Assembly (NCBI RefSeq): GCF_901933205.1
Contig: NC_044572.1
Coordinates: forward strand, 26,622,501-26,686,500
Direction of reading: 5' to 3'
Length of the DNA: 64,000 bases
From: Camarhynchus parvulus
Taxonomy: Eukaryota; Chordata; Aves; Passeriformes; Thraupidae
Positions 26,981 to 37,660 of the stretch are shown piece after piece; the first letter of the stretch is position 1, and each line of letters begins with the position of its first letter. The translations under genes and the position numbers were made by a program. The notes under the pieces were generated by a model, which searched no databases, was not told where the DNA came from, and saw nothing but the letters and a program-made list of their open reading frames with translations.

Positions 26981-29540
26981 TTATTCTTAGATGAATTCTA
27001 CCATTATATTGTAATTAGGCTCATGTACTGCTTGATCTACAGTTTAACTATGTTCTTGAACGTCTAGCTTGAAGGGAAAGGACATAGGAGGCTGGCAAAA
27101 TAGATATTGTTTGCATTTTCTATAGCTATAGCATAAAAAGAGGTTTCACACACACAACTGGCCAAATAGTTCTTAAATAAAAACTCCTGGATTTTAAAAC
27201 ATGAAAATAATTCAGATGATATGTATACTAGCACTACCTGTTTAGAAGTTTTGCATCCAAAGGTGAAGGCCACTGGAGGACTTGCTGATAAATAATATGT
27301 ATTTAGCCAGTTAGACAGTTAAAACCTTCCAGGGAAGCAACAAGGAAAGAACAAGTGAACATGGAGGCTGAGGCAGAAACCTTCATCAGGAATATCAGAG
27401 CCCTTGTATCAAGGAACTCATGACGATGATTCTCTAAAATACATCCCCCATCCCCATCCACATGCACACAATTGTTCAGTGAAGCTTGCTTGTAAATTTT
27501 AGGGTCCAGAAAACCTTTGGTGGGGTGAGTGCAATATCAGAGAAAATGGCATTTGAAAGTGTAACTGTTGTAGCTGTGGATGAGGTTTTTCTGCAATAAT
27601 GACATAATTGACACTAGAAATGTTATTGGAGTTGTACTGATAAGGGAGATTTTTTCTTTGTCTATTGGATTCCTAAACCATTAATTAAATTAAAAATAAA
27701 TTCTTAGGCCTGAATTTGCATGCTGTGCCCCTTTTTTTGCAGATAGAAAACTTTTGTGTGTAAAAATGTTTTTCTCTTTGCTATAAGAATTAAAAGTATA
27801 AATTTTTCCAGCTTGCTTTTCTCTTGGATCTTGATTTTGCCCAGCAATACTTTGAAAGCTGGAGGAGAGCATCTCACCTTTATTTGTCCACAGTACAGCC
27901 TGTATCTTATTGCTGAGCCATTTTCCTGTAAAGAGAGATATGTGTCTAGAAAGGCAATTCTAGAAAATAATTGGCAGATATTCATGATTCATGCAGGTAA
28001 AGTTGGCATCACAACCTGTGGCTTTGAGCAGATCCATCTGCAGCTGTGGTCACTGCTTGGCACAGCGGGGATAACCTGGGTTGTGCAGGAATGCTGACAT
28101 CCAACACACTGAGCCATTCTCTTGACTTGGATGGTCAAGTCCTTCTGAATTACTGGGCATTAAACTTCAGGATCTGGAAGGACCATTAAACTTTAGGATC
28201 TTGGATCTACCACCTCAGAAACTTCAGCTGAATACATGTTGCTGACACCTTTACAACAAAACACCTAATTCTTTGATGTTTTGGCATAGAGTAAGATGTC
28301 AACTCTATAAAATTTTATAGCGTGCCATGCTATAAAGTATCCTATATGTTGACTTCCGTAAAAGAAATTGAAATTAATGACATCTAATAAAACACTTTCA
28401 GTGTAATTATTCAGTATCTTTGTCTCAGATTCTCAGTGCTCCTTTATTACAGAGAAGTCTTGGTTTTCTTGTTTGTTTCTCATGGTATCAAATATAGGAA
28501 AGTCACATAAATAATTCCTTCAAAATAATCAGAGTCAACAGAGCATTTGCAAGTGATTAAGGAGAATTTAATTTGATTGTATGCTGCGGTCCTAAACAAA
28601 TTTCATACTCACCTGAGTTTGTATCACAGCAAATCAATAATACTAAAGACTTTATTTGAACAGGCAATATATAGTTTCCTTTTCCTGTTCAGTGTGCATA
28701 TGAAACTATCAACTTCAGTTAATGAGAAATTTTTCCATAAACATTGATGGGTGGAAATGTTTTCTTTGCTTTAAAAGACTTTTCCATCTTGTGCCTGACA
28801 TCAACTAGCAGCCTTGAATATCAAGAGGCACTGTCCAACTCCAAAGAACAGTTTTCATTCTTTTCAATAGTTTTTGAATTCAATTATTCAGGTATTCAGT
28901 GATTCAGTACAAAGTAAATTATTACTAGTCAGTTTTCAGGTTTCATTGCACAGCTATCCGTAGGATTAAAATTTAAGAAAAAAACCCTAAAACACCACTA
29001 TAGGCATCAAATATCCTTGTAATGCCCATGCCAAGTGAAATGAAATGTACTGCAAATGTAATAGCATACCACTGCCAGAATCCACATTCTTCTTGGCCAC
29101 AAACATGGCTATAGCTTGTGTCTTTTTTATCTCAGGGTGCCATTAATTCCTGCACATCAAGAAGTCCTCAGAAAGCATCAACAATTTTAAAATATTTTCT
29201 TAAGGAGTAAAAGAGGCAAAATAATTTCTGAAAGGTACACTTATGTCATTGGGTAAAATAATTGAAGAGGAAATGCTGGAACATTATAAAATTTCCTGTC
29301 TCATTGTCAGGTAATGATTTGAGTTGATGAGCCATTTGGCATTTATGCCTTCAAGAACAATGTGCTCAAATGGTAACAGGTAACTTATAGAAAGATGGAG
29401 AAATAGACATACATTCAGATATTAATACGGATGTAACAGAGGCTTAAATTATTTTTAAAAAATGGAGCAAATTTTTCATTTGTGATAAATTAGAATGTGA
29501 TTGTCTATCAGCTAAATAAAACACTTTGAGAGTGCAAGGA

Positions 29541-29935
29541 GAAGCGATGTGAGTCACCACCTGAGTCTTGTTTTGTCCACTGCCTCTGGCCCTGCACCAT
29601 GCAGAGACCCAGGCCCTGTGTGTTTTTCCTGGACCACTTGAAGATATGCTGTCAGCATCCCTGTCTCCTGCATGGGCTTTGGCCTCATTTTGCAGCTTTG
29701 TCTTTGGCCTCGTGTCTGTCCCCATCTGCTTTTCCTCCAGGCTGGATTTCTGGGGATGACCCCAGAGCAGACCACCACTGATTTGTCTGTGCCTCCTGGT
29801 GGACCCCATGGCCAGCACCCAGCACTGCCTGCAGGGCTGGCCCCTGTCAGACCTCATCCCATGGGTGAGGACACTCCCAGCCAGAGCCACCTATTCTATC
29901 AGAATCCACCCTCAGATCCTATCTGCTCTTGAGGA
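29541..29935. other. GC-richer island of unknown origin
   Basis: About 400 bases are clearly GC-richer than both flanks, with sharp edges. Open frames of 148 codons (29444-29890, minus) and 86 codons (29672-29932, plus) cross it. I find no domain, signal peptide or splice logic to favour either strand. Several frames are open at once, as expected from few TA-containing stops in GC-rich sequence. Candidates are a decayed repeat of a family I do not recognise, an old processed copy, or a long non-coding RNA exon. CpG is not obviously enriched, so a promoter island is unlikely. Confidence 0.5.
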
Positions 29936-30699
29936 ACAGCTCTCTTCTTGCTGCTCCCTGATGCACATATTTAAAGTTGCACTTCCTGAAACTGTTAGAG
30001 CTCTAGCAAGGAGTGATGAGTATTTTTATCATTATACACCAGCAAGTACAGGATTCATGAGAAGATTTAAGCACAGAGAAGTCATGTAGCACTCTAAGCA
30101 AAAAGGTAATTTGTATATCCAGTGTGGAAAAATGAGGCATCTATATTTAATGTCAACTGATGAGCAACAGTATAGACAAACAATTTTAAACGTAATATAA
30201 CTGGTGAATTTCACCTTGTGCATATTACTGGAGCTTGGGTTTGCCCTTCTTGAAAAACAAAGGGGATCTCAGTAAAGACCTCTACCATCTTGTGTATTTA
30301 TGCATTCTGGAAGCATTGGGAATCTGGAAAATATTTTTAATTGTAAGAATTTATGAGATTAGTAGGAAGAAAAACTGAGTGTGAAAAATTCATTTTTTTA
30401 ATGCTTTGCTTTCAATCATTTCGTGTGAACTGATCCAGATTGGCTGTTATAAACATAAGCTTGGATTTGTAAATATATAACAAAATGAAGTTATCTTCTG
30501 AAGAATTCCTTTTAATCTGCATGTGTATGCTTTATAATGGGTAAATATCTAGTGTGTTCTAAACAAATACCATTCAGCTTGTGCCACTCAATTTCCCTCC
30601 CTTAATAAAATCCTTATGCACCAGCACCTGCTTCTGACAATGCAAGCATGATGAAGCACAGCTGGAATTCACAGGTTAGTGAATTAAAAAAAAGAAATG
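29936..30699. other. AT-rich non-coding stretch
   Basis: No gene, RNA or transposon was recognised. Confidence 0.5.
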
Positions 30700-31010
30700 C
30701 CCTAAATGAAATAGAGTGACTGTTCAGTGTGGCTGCAAAGGGGATACTATCCTGCAGTTTATTGCATTTCGAGCCGGGGAACACGGCCTTTATAGCACTA
30801 TTACCAATGAATTTTAAATCACTCTAAAGTTCAAACTTCACTGAAGCATCACATTGTATGTTGAAATCAGATGACCATTTTGCCTGGCAAATGCCATCTA
30901 TATTTCAGAAAAACATCCATGTTCTAATAAAAAATGAATTAAAAGACATGGGAACTTCAAGCACCATTTGTCATCTGAAACTTATGTTCATTAATATGCC
31001 TCAAATCTCC
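30700..31010. promoter_or_regulatory. possible conserved non-coding element
   Basis: This complex, non-repetitive sequence includes an unusual CpG-containing patch (CATTTCGAGCCGGGGAACACG near 30767-30786) within AT-rich DNA. It also has a CCAAT-type word (TTACCAATG), E-box-like CATCTG and CATTTG words, and TAAT homeodomain cores. It resembles vertebrate conserved enhancers in texture. No alignment was available, so this is a guess from pattern only. Confidence 0.3.
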
Positions 31011-34000
31011 AACTCTGAGAAAAGCTAAGTCAATTCCCAAATTACCATAACATTCAAAACTAAACAGTAATGCATTTTAAAATGAGTGTATTGAAAATTG
31101 AATGCCAACTGAAAATAAATGATGGTACCTTTTAAAATTAAATTACAACAGACTTTTTTCTTTGTTCTTTCCCCTGTTGTCATCTTCAGTTAGTCTAGCT
31201 GTCCAATTCTTACCGTATTTACCACATGACAAAAAGAGCCTAGAATATTAAGACAAAAAAAGACATAATTTTTCATAATTAAATACTTCATAACAATCTT
31301 AACTTGGCATTTAAAAAATCAATTAAATAAAAGGGAGTTTCTTAATTTTTTGTTAGTCCTTCCACTACATCTATGCCAATGAAATTGCACACATATAGCT
31401 GCTTTTTCATTTGACCTTGCACATAAATATCTTTATTTGATATGTCTCTATAGACTATTTGGAAGGTTTTCACAGTGAAGCATATACATTTTTTGTAAGC
31501 TTAGTATACATTTAAAACCAAACTCAGAAAACCTATTTCCTGACAGCAAATTGGCAAAACACGAGTTTTTCACTATAAAATTTTGGTGTGGGCAGGGAAA
31601 AGTAACTAACTATGAAAAATAAAATTCAATAAAATTTAGTAAAATGAGAATGGGATTATAAATTCCAGGAAAATGGACAGGTTTTTAAACTCTAAATAGG
31701 AGAAAGTTTACATAATAAATCCATGAAGTTACACAAATATTTTCTGCATTTTTGGTTGTCTACATCTTCTAAACTTCCTCAGTATTTATACTTCTTGCTT
31801 GCATAGAGCCTAGCACAGCATAGCTCTCACTACATTTTATCATGCATAAAGCAGTAGTCTGCAAAGTATTCAAAGAACGAAAATAAACTTTTTTGATTAC
31901 TATTTATAAAAATTGCTTTGGTCAACCTTGTTCTTCCCATGTTCTTCACACACCATTTCTACTTAATGGATTGAATCTGGTATGAAACTACCAGTTGCTG
32001 TTTGCTTGATGTCATAGTTGAACAATAACCATTTTAGTCTATTTTGACACCTTAGCATAGAATATCTTTATTTGGCATCCTTCATTTTTTTTTGTTGTGT
32101 TCATATTTTTCAATGCAACCTCTAATTTCACAATGGAAACTAATTAAAGGTGTAAATAATTGGAGGATTTAGATGTCCAAATACCTGATGGAAGGAACAA
32201 ATCATGTAGTTATACTCTAAACACTTGACTGTGACCAGAAAATGAGGGGTTTAGTTGAAGTCCCTTTTACTTATTTGACTCAGAAAATTAAGATGCTATT
32301 TAAAATAAATAGAACATGATTTTTGTTTTTTAGAGATTGTGCCTTCACATGACAAGTGTCTTTTGTTTTTTAGGCTATTCTTAAAAATGCATATTTGGTG
32401 TGGTTTTTCAGATAATTGTACCCCCCACACACTTAGTAATAGAGAATTTCTGAAATTTTAATGGCTGTACAAATATGATTATTGTGCTTTCTTCACTTTA
32501 GCCCCAAGTCACAAAAAATACAGGGACAAACAGACAAAATTGTCTCCAGGTAAAATTCTGTCTTTTCTTTATGGGAATTTTCCCAGAAAAAGTCCTGTGA
32601 AGTCGAGACCCTCTAATAAAATTTAATTGAAGTAAAATATATTTTTATTAGAAAATTTCTTTCTATTATTTTTTTTTCTCCCACTATCCTTCCTGTGAGA
32701 CTCTGTGGCACTTCAGTTAGAATCTGAACTGTATCTTGTTGCTTTGTATCTAAGACTGCTTTTCTGAACAGAGATTATTAATCATGCTGAATTATGGAGA
32801 TGATTGTTGCTTTGTATAAACATCTGGTATGAAATATTTTGAGGCCAACACATTTTCCTTGTCAACTCATACAAACAACTTGAATCCATGTCTCCAGAGC
32901 TAAAAGGATTTAAGTGCAATAATCCACTGGGTCACTGAGAGACTTAAACAAATGACAGCTGAAAGACATTTTTAACCATAAGAAATGGTAGACAGATCAT
33001 TTTCCTGCATGTATAGTGACTATTATGAAATAAATATGCACATGCCATCTGGTAAACATAAGATTAATGGGAGACAAGTCCCAGAGTCAGCATTTACTGG
33101 TTGAAAAAAAGGTAATTGTCCAATTCCAGACTTACAGAAATGGCTTTGGCCTTACAGGGCATGCTCTGGGGAAAGGTCACAGGATTGCCACAATAGATTA
33201 GCTTAGAATTTGGTTTTCTATATATTATTTTGACAAGAAATAGGCATTGGAAATTTCATTGCTCTCCCAGTTACTTGCCATATATTCATAAATTCTGAGA
33301 AAGTATTCTGGCTTGGGTCTCCTAGGAATACTTACTCGTGGTTACCAGTGTAAAAGTAGGAATTCAAACATTACAGATAAATTTTTCTCTCTGTCTGATA
33401 CCTTCACCAAACTTCTGGGATTGTAGAATTTGAACTGTGGATCTTGCCCCTTCCTAAAAACTTTCTTACAGGAAGTGTACATAAAGGAATATTTTTCATT
33501 TTAAGAACAGTAAAAATCCAACACAGGGCATGAGACATTTTTCTTCTCTTTTTTTTTTTGCAGTAAGTATTACTGAACAGATACATCAATAAACCATAAT
33601 GAAAGTATAAAGACCTCACAGCAAAGATGATAAAATCAATATTCATACATCTTTCAAAATTCTACTTTTTGAGGATACAGGTTTTGATTCATCATCCTTC
33701 AAATGTGTCTTTAATTGATGAAAATGCAGATAAACATTTTCACAGTTATGAAAATTAATAAATCACATTCATTAATTATTTTAATTTCAATTACTGCAGA
33801 AGGGACTGCCTACTATCTGGAATAGTCTGACATTGAAATGAAAATTCTCTTTCTAAATTAGAAATCTCACAGTGAGGGCAACAAAATCTAAAAAGCAACA
33901 TGTACAAGATGACAGGAATATTAACTGGCTTGAAATGAAGACACTTTTCCCCTCTATGTCCTTCCACAATTTCATATATAATTAAAGCTGATGTAGAGAA

Positions 34001-34229
34001 CACATCATGGCATTTTTAAACTAAGTCCTGTACAATCTTGGGAAAAGAACTCAAATGATTATTAATTCTTTGCTAAAACTTTCAGTTTAAGACCTCAGAT
34101 CTTCAAAATGTATATGCATATCTTATTTCATGCACATTCTGTTTTGAAGGTTTCTTTCAAAAAAGCCATGCCTGTTAACAGGTAGGCAATCTTTCACTTC
34201 TAGACGTAAGAACAGCTCTTAAATTTTAT
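31011..34229. other. AT-rich non-coding stretch
   Basis: No gene, RNA or transposon was recognised. Only short homopolymer runs and chance open frames were seen. Confidence 0.5.
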
Positions 34230-34620
34230 CACACAGGGAGACAAGCAGTGCTGCAGAGGCTGTTGCTGGTTCATAGGGTTTCAGCTCCTAAATACATTTA
34301 ATTGCAGAAGAATTTCAAAGAAGCCAGTTAGTAACTCGCTCTTGGACTTCAACCACGTTAATGTTCACAAGTCTCCAATATTGTATCATTTGTTCACAGC
34401 GCTGCCAGTCAAATTAAAGACGTAATGCATTAGTTCCATGTGACTCCACCTGCTTAAACTAGGAGCAAAGACCATTGCAGAGGAAAGTGGTCCCTCTGCT
34501 GTCCTGCTCCCTCATCTGCCCCTCCAGGTGAGAAAAATTGCATTCCAGCTATAGCTCAAATAAACAGCTTCTGACCTATTCTCATGCAAGAATTTAAAAC
34601 AAAGGGTTAAATTGTTTTTT
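34230..34620. promoter_or_regulatory. possible conserved non-coding element with homeodomain palindrome
   Basis: This is dense, non-repetitive sequence. TAATGCATTA at 34423-34432 is a perfect palindromic homeodomain dimer site (TAAT, two bases, ATTA). CACCTG at 34447-34452 and CAGGTG at 34525-34530 are inverted ZEB/SNAIL/bHLH-type E-boxes. The second E-box coincides with the splice-site pair listed separately. An enhancer role is inference; conservation has not been tested. Confidence 0.35.
34490..34534 (+). other. candidate recursive splice site (3' splice site abutting 5' splice site)
   Basis: A strongly pyrimidine-rich run of about 33 bases ends in CAG at 34525-34527 and is followed at once by GTGAGA, which matches the donor consensus GTRAGT at five of six bases. 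This gives a zero-length exon arrangement as described for recursive splicing in long vertebrate and fly introns. It matters only if the window lies in an intron transcribed on the plus strand, which the sequence does not prove. Alternatives are a plain acceptor, a plain donor or chance. Confidence 0.35.
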
Positions 34621-37159
34621 AGAATTATCCAAAGGACTTTTCATCTAAAATAGCGCATTCACTCTGATCCACAACTGAGAGGTTAAAACAAGTAATTTTT
34701 ATCCTTTCTCTGAATGACCTTAAGCTAAATCTTTTATTCTTTCTAATTGTGATTAACAGATACCCTCTGTTTCCTAAGTGTTTCTCTGCAGTTGCACTTC
34801 CTTGTGCTCCAATTAAAGCACTGCCCATTTTTCTTTCAGAAACAGGTAATGAAGATCAACTTCAGGTGGAAAGAAAAGATCATACTTCATAAAAACACGA
34901 TAGTCCCTGACTGTGTGTCTTTTATCCATTTAAGATGTCAAGCAATTGGAAGAGAAATATTAAAAGACTGAATTTTAATAGATTCACAAACCTGTGAGCA
35001 AAAACAAATTGAAAATATTGAAAAAAAAAAGTGGAAATTAATTCTAAAGCACATATTATTTGATAATCACATGAAAAGTCAAATATATTAATTTTCAAAT
35101 ATATTCAATAATAATTTTTGGTTTTACTACACTTTTTAGTTAGCATGTACCAAAGTGTTACTCCAGAGTGCAGCATAGCAAGGAAAATAAAAAACAAAAT
35201 TAAAAAAAAAAAGAGAAAAACCCTTGATTGCACGGATATCCCAGACCTTCCACTTGCTTCTTTTTCAAACTCTGACCAGAAAAAGTCAAAGTTAATGTTC
35301 AATTTTGTCAATAAGCAAATTCCATTATTTGGCTATTAAAGAAGGTTACTTAAGTAGGTAATCAGAATAATTAAATTACCTTCCCAACATTCCCTGTGCT
35401 ATACAATGTTCAATAGTATTCACTTAGGTCATATCTCATGAACATCATTGTGTAGGTGTCCTGAAATAGCTTTTGTTTGTTAGTTTGTTTTAATCAAAAG
35501 AAGGTATCCATTGGTTACAAACTGCAATGGCTGTGAAAACTTTTATACCTACAAGGTGATGAATATTCACTTAGCAATAGACATCAGTGAAACCCTTAAG
35601 TAAAATTTAGAATGCATGATAGCTAGCAGCCTCCAAGCTGTGTTCTGTGCCTACAGCTGCAGTGATTTTCTGAACTGTGCCATTTTGCTGTGCATGATGG
35701 TGTTAGTCCAAAATAATCTGGAAGAAGAGTTTATGAGGAAATACAATTTCCATGAGCAATCATTTTGTTCCTACTTTTTGACAAAGAACATCCATGGATG
35801 TAGTGGCATTAACAATGAACTTACCAACTGGAACTTAAAGATTCACAGTTTATTCCACACGAGAAGAGTAAAATAAAACAGTCTGTAAATATAAAGCAAG
35901 CAAGATCTGAAAGTGGATTTCCCACATCAGAACTCTGCATGAACGTAAAGACATTTCCTCTTTTTGCAGTGCCTGAAAATCGGCAAATTCACTCAGAAAA
36001 ATACTGCCCTTCATTCATAACATGTTTTATGATGAGTAGTAGGAGTTAGGATTTAAATTTTAGCTGCAAGATGTAGCCAATACAACTAAGAAAAGCTATT
36101 AATTAATCTGGCTTCTGATAAACTGGATGATTTGGATCAGCCACCTAGTGTAGCAGAAAACCACATTATTTCCCTGCAGCTTCTCTAGTGGTGCTGCTTG
36201 CTGCAAGTTCAAACACTATACATGGAAATTATGGAAATGACATATGTTAAAGCACTAAAATATTACTTTTATATTATATGGGACAGATGTCTTAAATATT
36301 ACATAGAAAAGGTGAGACAATTATTAATTTCACAAGATTAAATGAGAATTTCCAAACAAATTCCAGCTTTGAAATCACATCATTCTTATAAAGCATATGC
36401 TGATTTCCATTGTTTTACAATAAGTAATTGTATTTATTATTATTATCAGGCGTTTTACACTTCAGAGTGCATAACACATCTGAGAGTTATGGTTTCCAGC
36501 TTTACATGGATTCCAATTTATCATCTCTTAATTGACTGCTTGGAACAAAATCAAGGCAATTTTCCTTCCCATCTGACCGAAATAGCTTTCATTGGCCTTG
36601 ATATTCAGGGTCCAGTGTTTGAAAGAAGCATATTGTCACTCAAAGAGCTCAGCACAACAACTCTGCAAGGCACATGAAAAATGGCACTTTGAGCCAGTTG
36701 ATCTTCAATTAAAAAAAAAAAATAGGTAAGTGAAAGACGGAATAGAAAGTAAAAAATTATTTTTAGAATAAACAAAAGTGTCTTCTTAAGAAGAAGTACA
36801 TGCAAATATTTTCATAATGGATATTTGATGTTTTTAGAAAAGTAGAAGTTAATCTTTCAAAGCAGTGAGTAAGCTTTGTTTTGGAAAAAATAGAATGCAA
36901 TACAATTAATATTATTTGTGTACAAAATAAGAGAAATAGGAGAAACCCCAGTAATTTTAAGGAAAGAAGAGTAAGAATTGCAATAGTATCCATTATCTCC
37001 TATCAGGAAAGAGCAACAGTAAAAAGAAAGTTTAAGGAAACAGAGTGTTTCCCAAGCAAAATAGGTAACTCTTGAAAAGGACACATCAAAAGAATTGAAA
37101 TCAGTTGAGGAGGACTAATTCTTTAAGAAACTGAACGATGATATCCACATCAAAAGAAA
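34621..37159. other. AT-rich non-coding stretch
   Basis: No transposon or RNA gene was recognised. The 111-codon frame at 36342-36677 lies in non-repetitive sequence and has no recognisable domain. Its 3' half (about 36530-36690) looks complex enough to be conserved non-coding sequence. Confidence 0.45.
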
Positions 37160-37660
37160 TACTCAGTTGCTTAATGTTAAGCACGTATCAAAGTGATGCG
37201 CTGCGTTAGAGCTTTGAATGTCCATGCCATCCCAAAATCATAACACAGAGGAGCTACAGCTCAGTTGCTTGTGATAAAGATCATGTTTTACAATGCAGTG
37301 GTGCTTTCCAAATTGCTTTATGATTCAGGGGAAAACAGTGAATCTGAATGTCCTATCAACACACCAGGCAGCTTTCAGATGAAATGCTCTCAGCCTCTTA
37401 CAGCTTAAAATTGTCAAGATTAAATAAGCAACATTAACATCAATTTTCCAGTGCTGGGGAATACTGGTCTCATTAACATGATAGTAGTAACTTGAGAAGA
37501 TTAATTATAAAAAGTCATTCACACAAAGGATTTTTTAATGGCATACAAATGAATTTATAAAAATAAAAAGCAAAACTGTTGCTCCTTTGTGAATTGCCTT
37601 TTGGAGAGCAGACGTGCCAGTGGGGTTTATAAACACTACATATACTCATAAAAATAACTT
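37160..37660. promoter_or_regulatory. possible conserved non-coding element
   Basis: This is non-repetitive sequence with clustered developmental-type motifs. They are a TCF/LEF-like ATCAAAG with nearby CpGs (about 37187-37205), TAATTA at 37502-37507, and SOX-type ACAAAGG at 37523-37529. An inverted CCTTTGT lies at 37584-37590. The texture resembles vertebrate enhancers. Function and conservation are inferred, not shown. Confidence 0.33.

Larger units (their letters stand above)
26241..29540. other. AT-rich non-coding stretch, no gene recognised
   Basis: This stretch holds the G/T-skewed tract and the inverted repeat listed separately. A minus-strand consensus donor (CAG then GTGAGT) ends at 28613, but every frame upstream of it on that strand has stops. 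The 113-codon plus-strand frame at 27756-28097 has no family I can name. Confidence 0.5.

Noticed and set aside
28570..28760. consensus donor CAG/GTGAGT on the minus strand ending at 28613
   Set aside because: The upstream minus-strand sequence has stops in the frames checked and only a weak pyrimidine tract, so no exon could be supported.
29444..29890. 148-codon minus-strand open frame
   Set aside because: It lies in a GC-richer island in which several frames on both strands are open. It has no recognisable domain and its 3' end runs into AT-rich flank. It was kept as an unknown island and not called a gene.
36700..36735. TAG/GTAAGTG on the plus strand
   Set aside because: It is preceded by a poly-A run and not a pyrimidine tract, so it does not make a recursive splice site.
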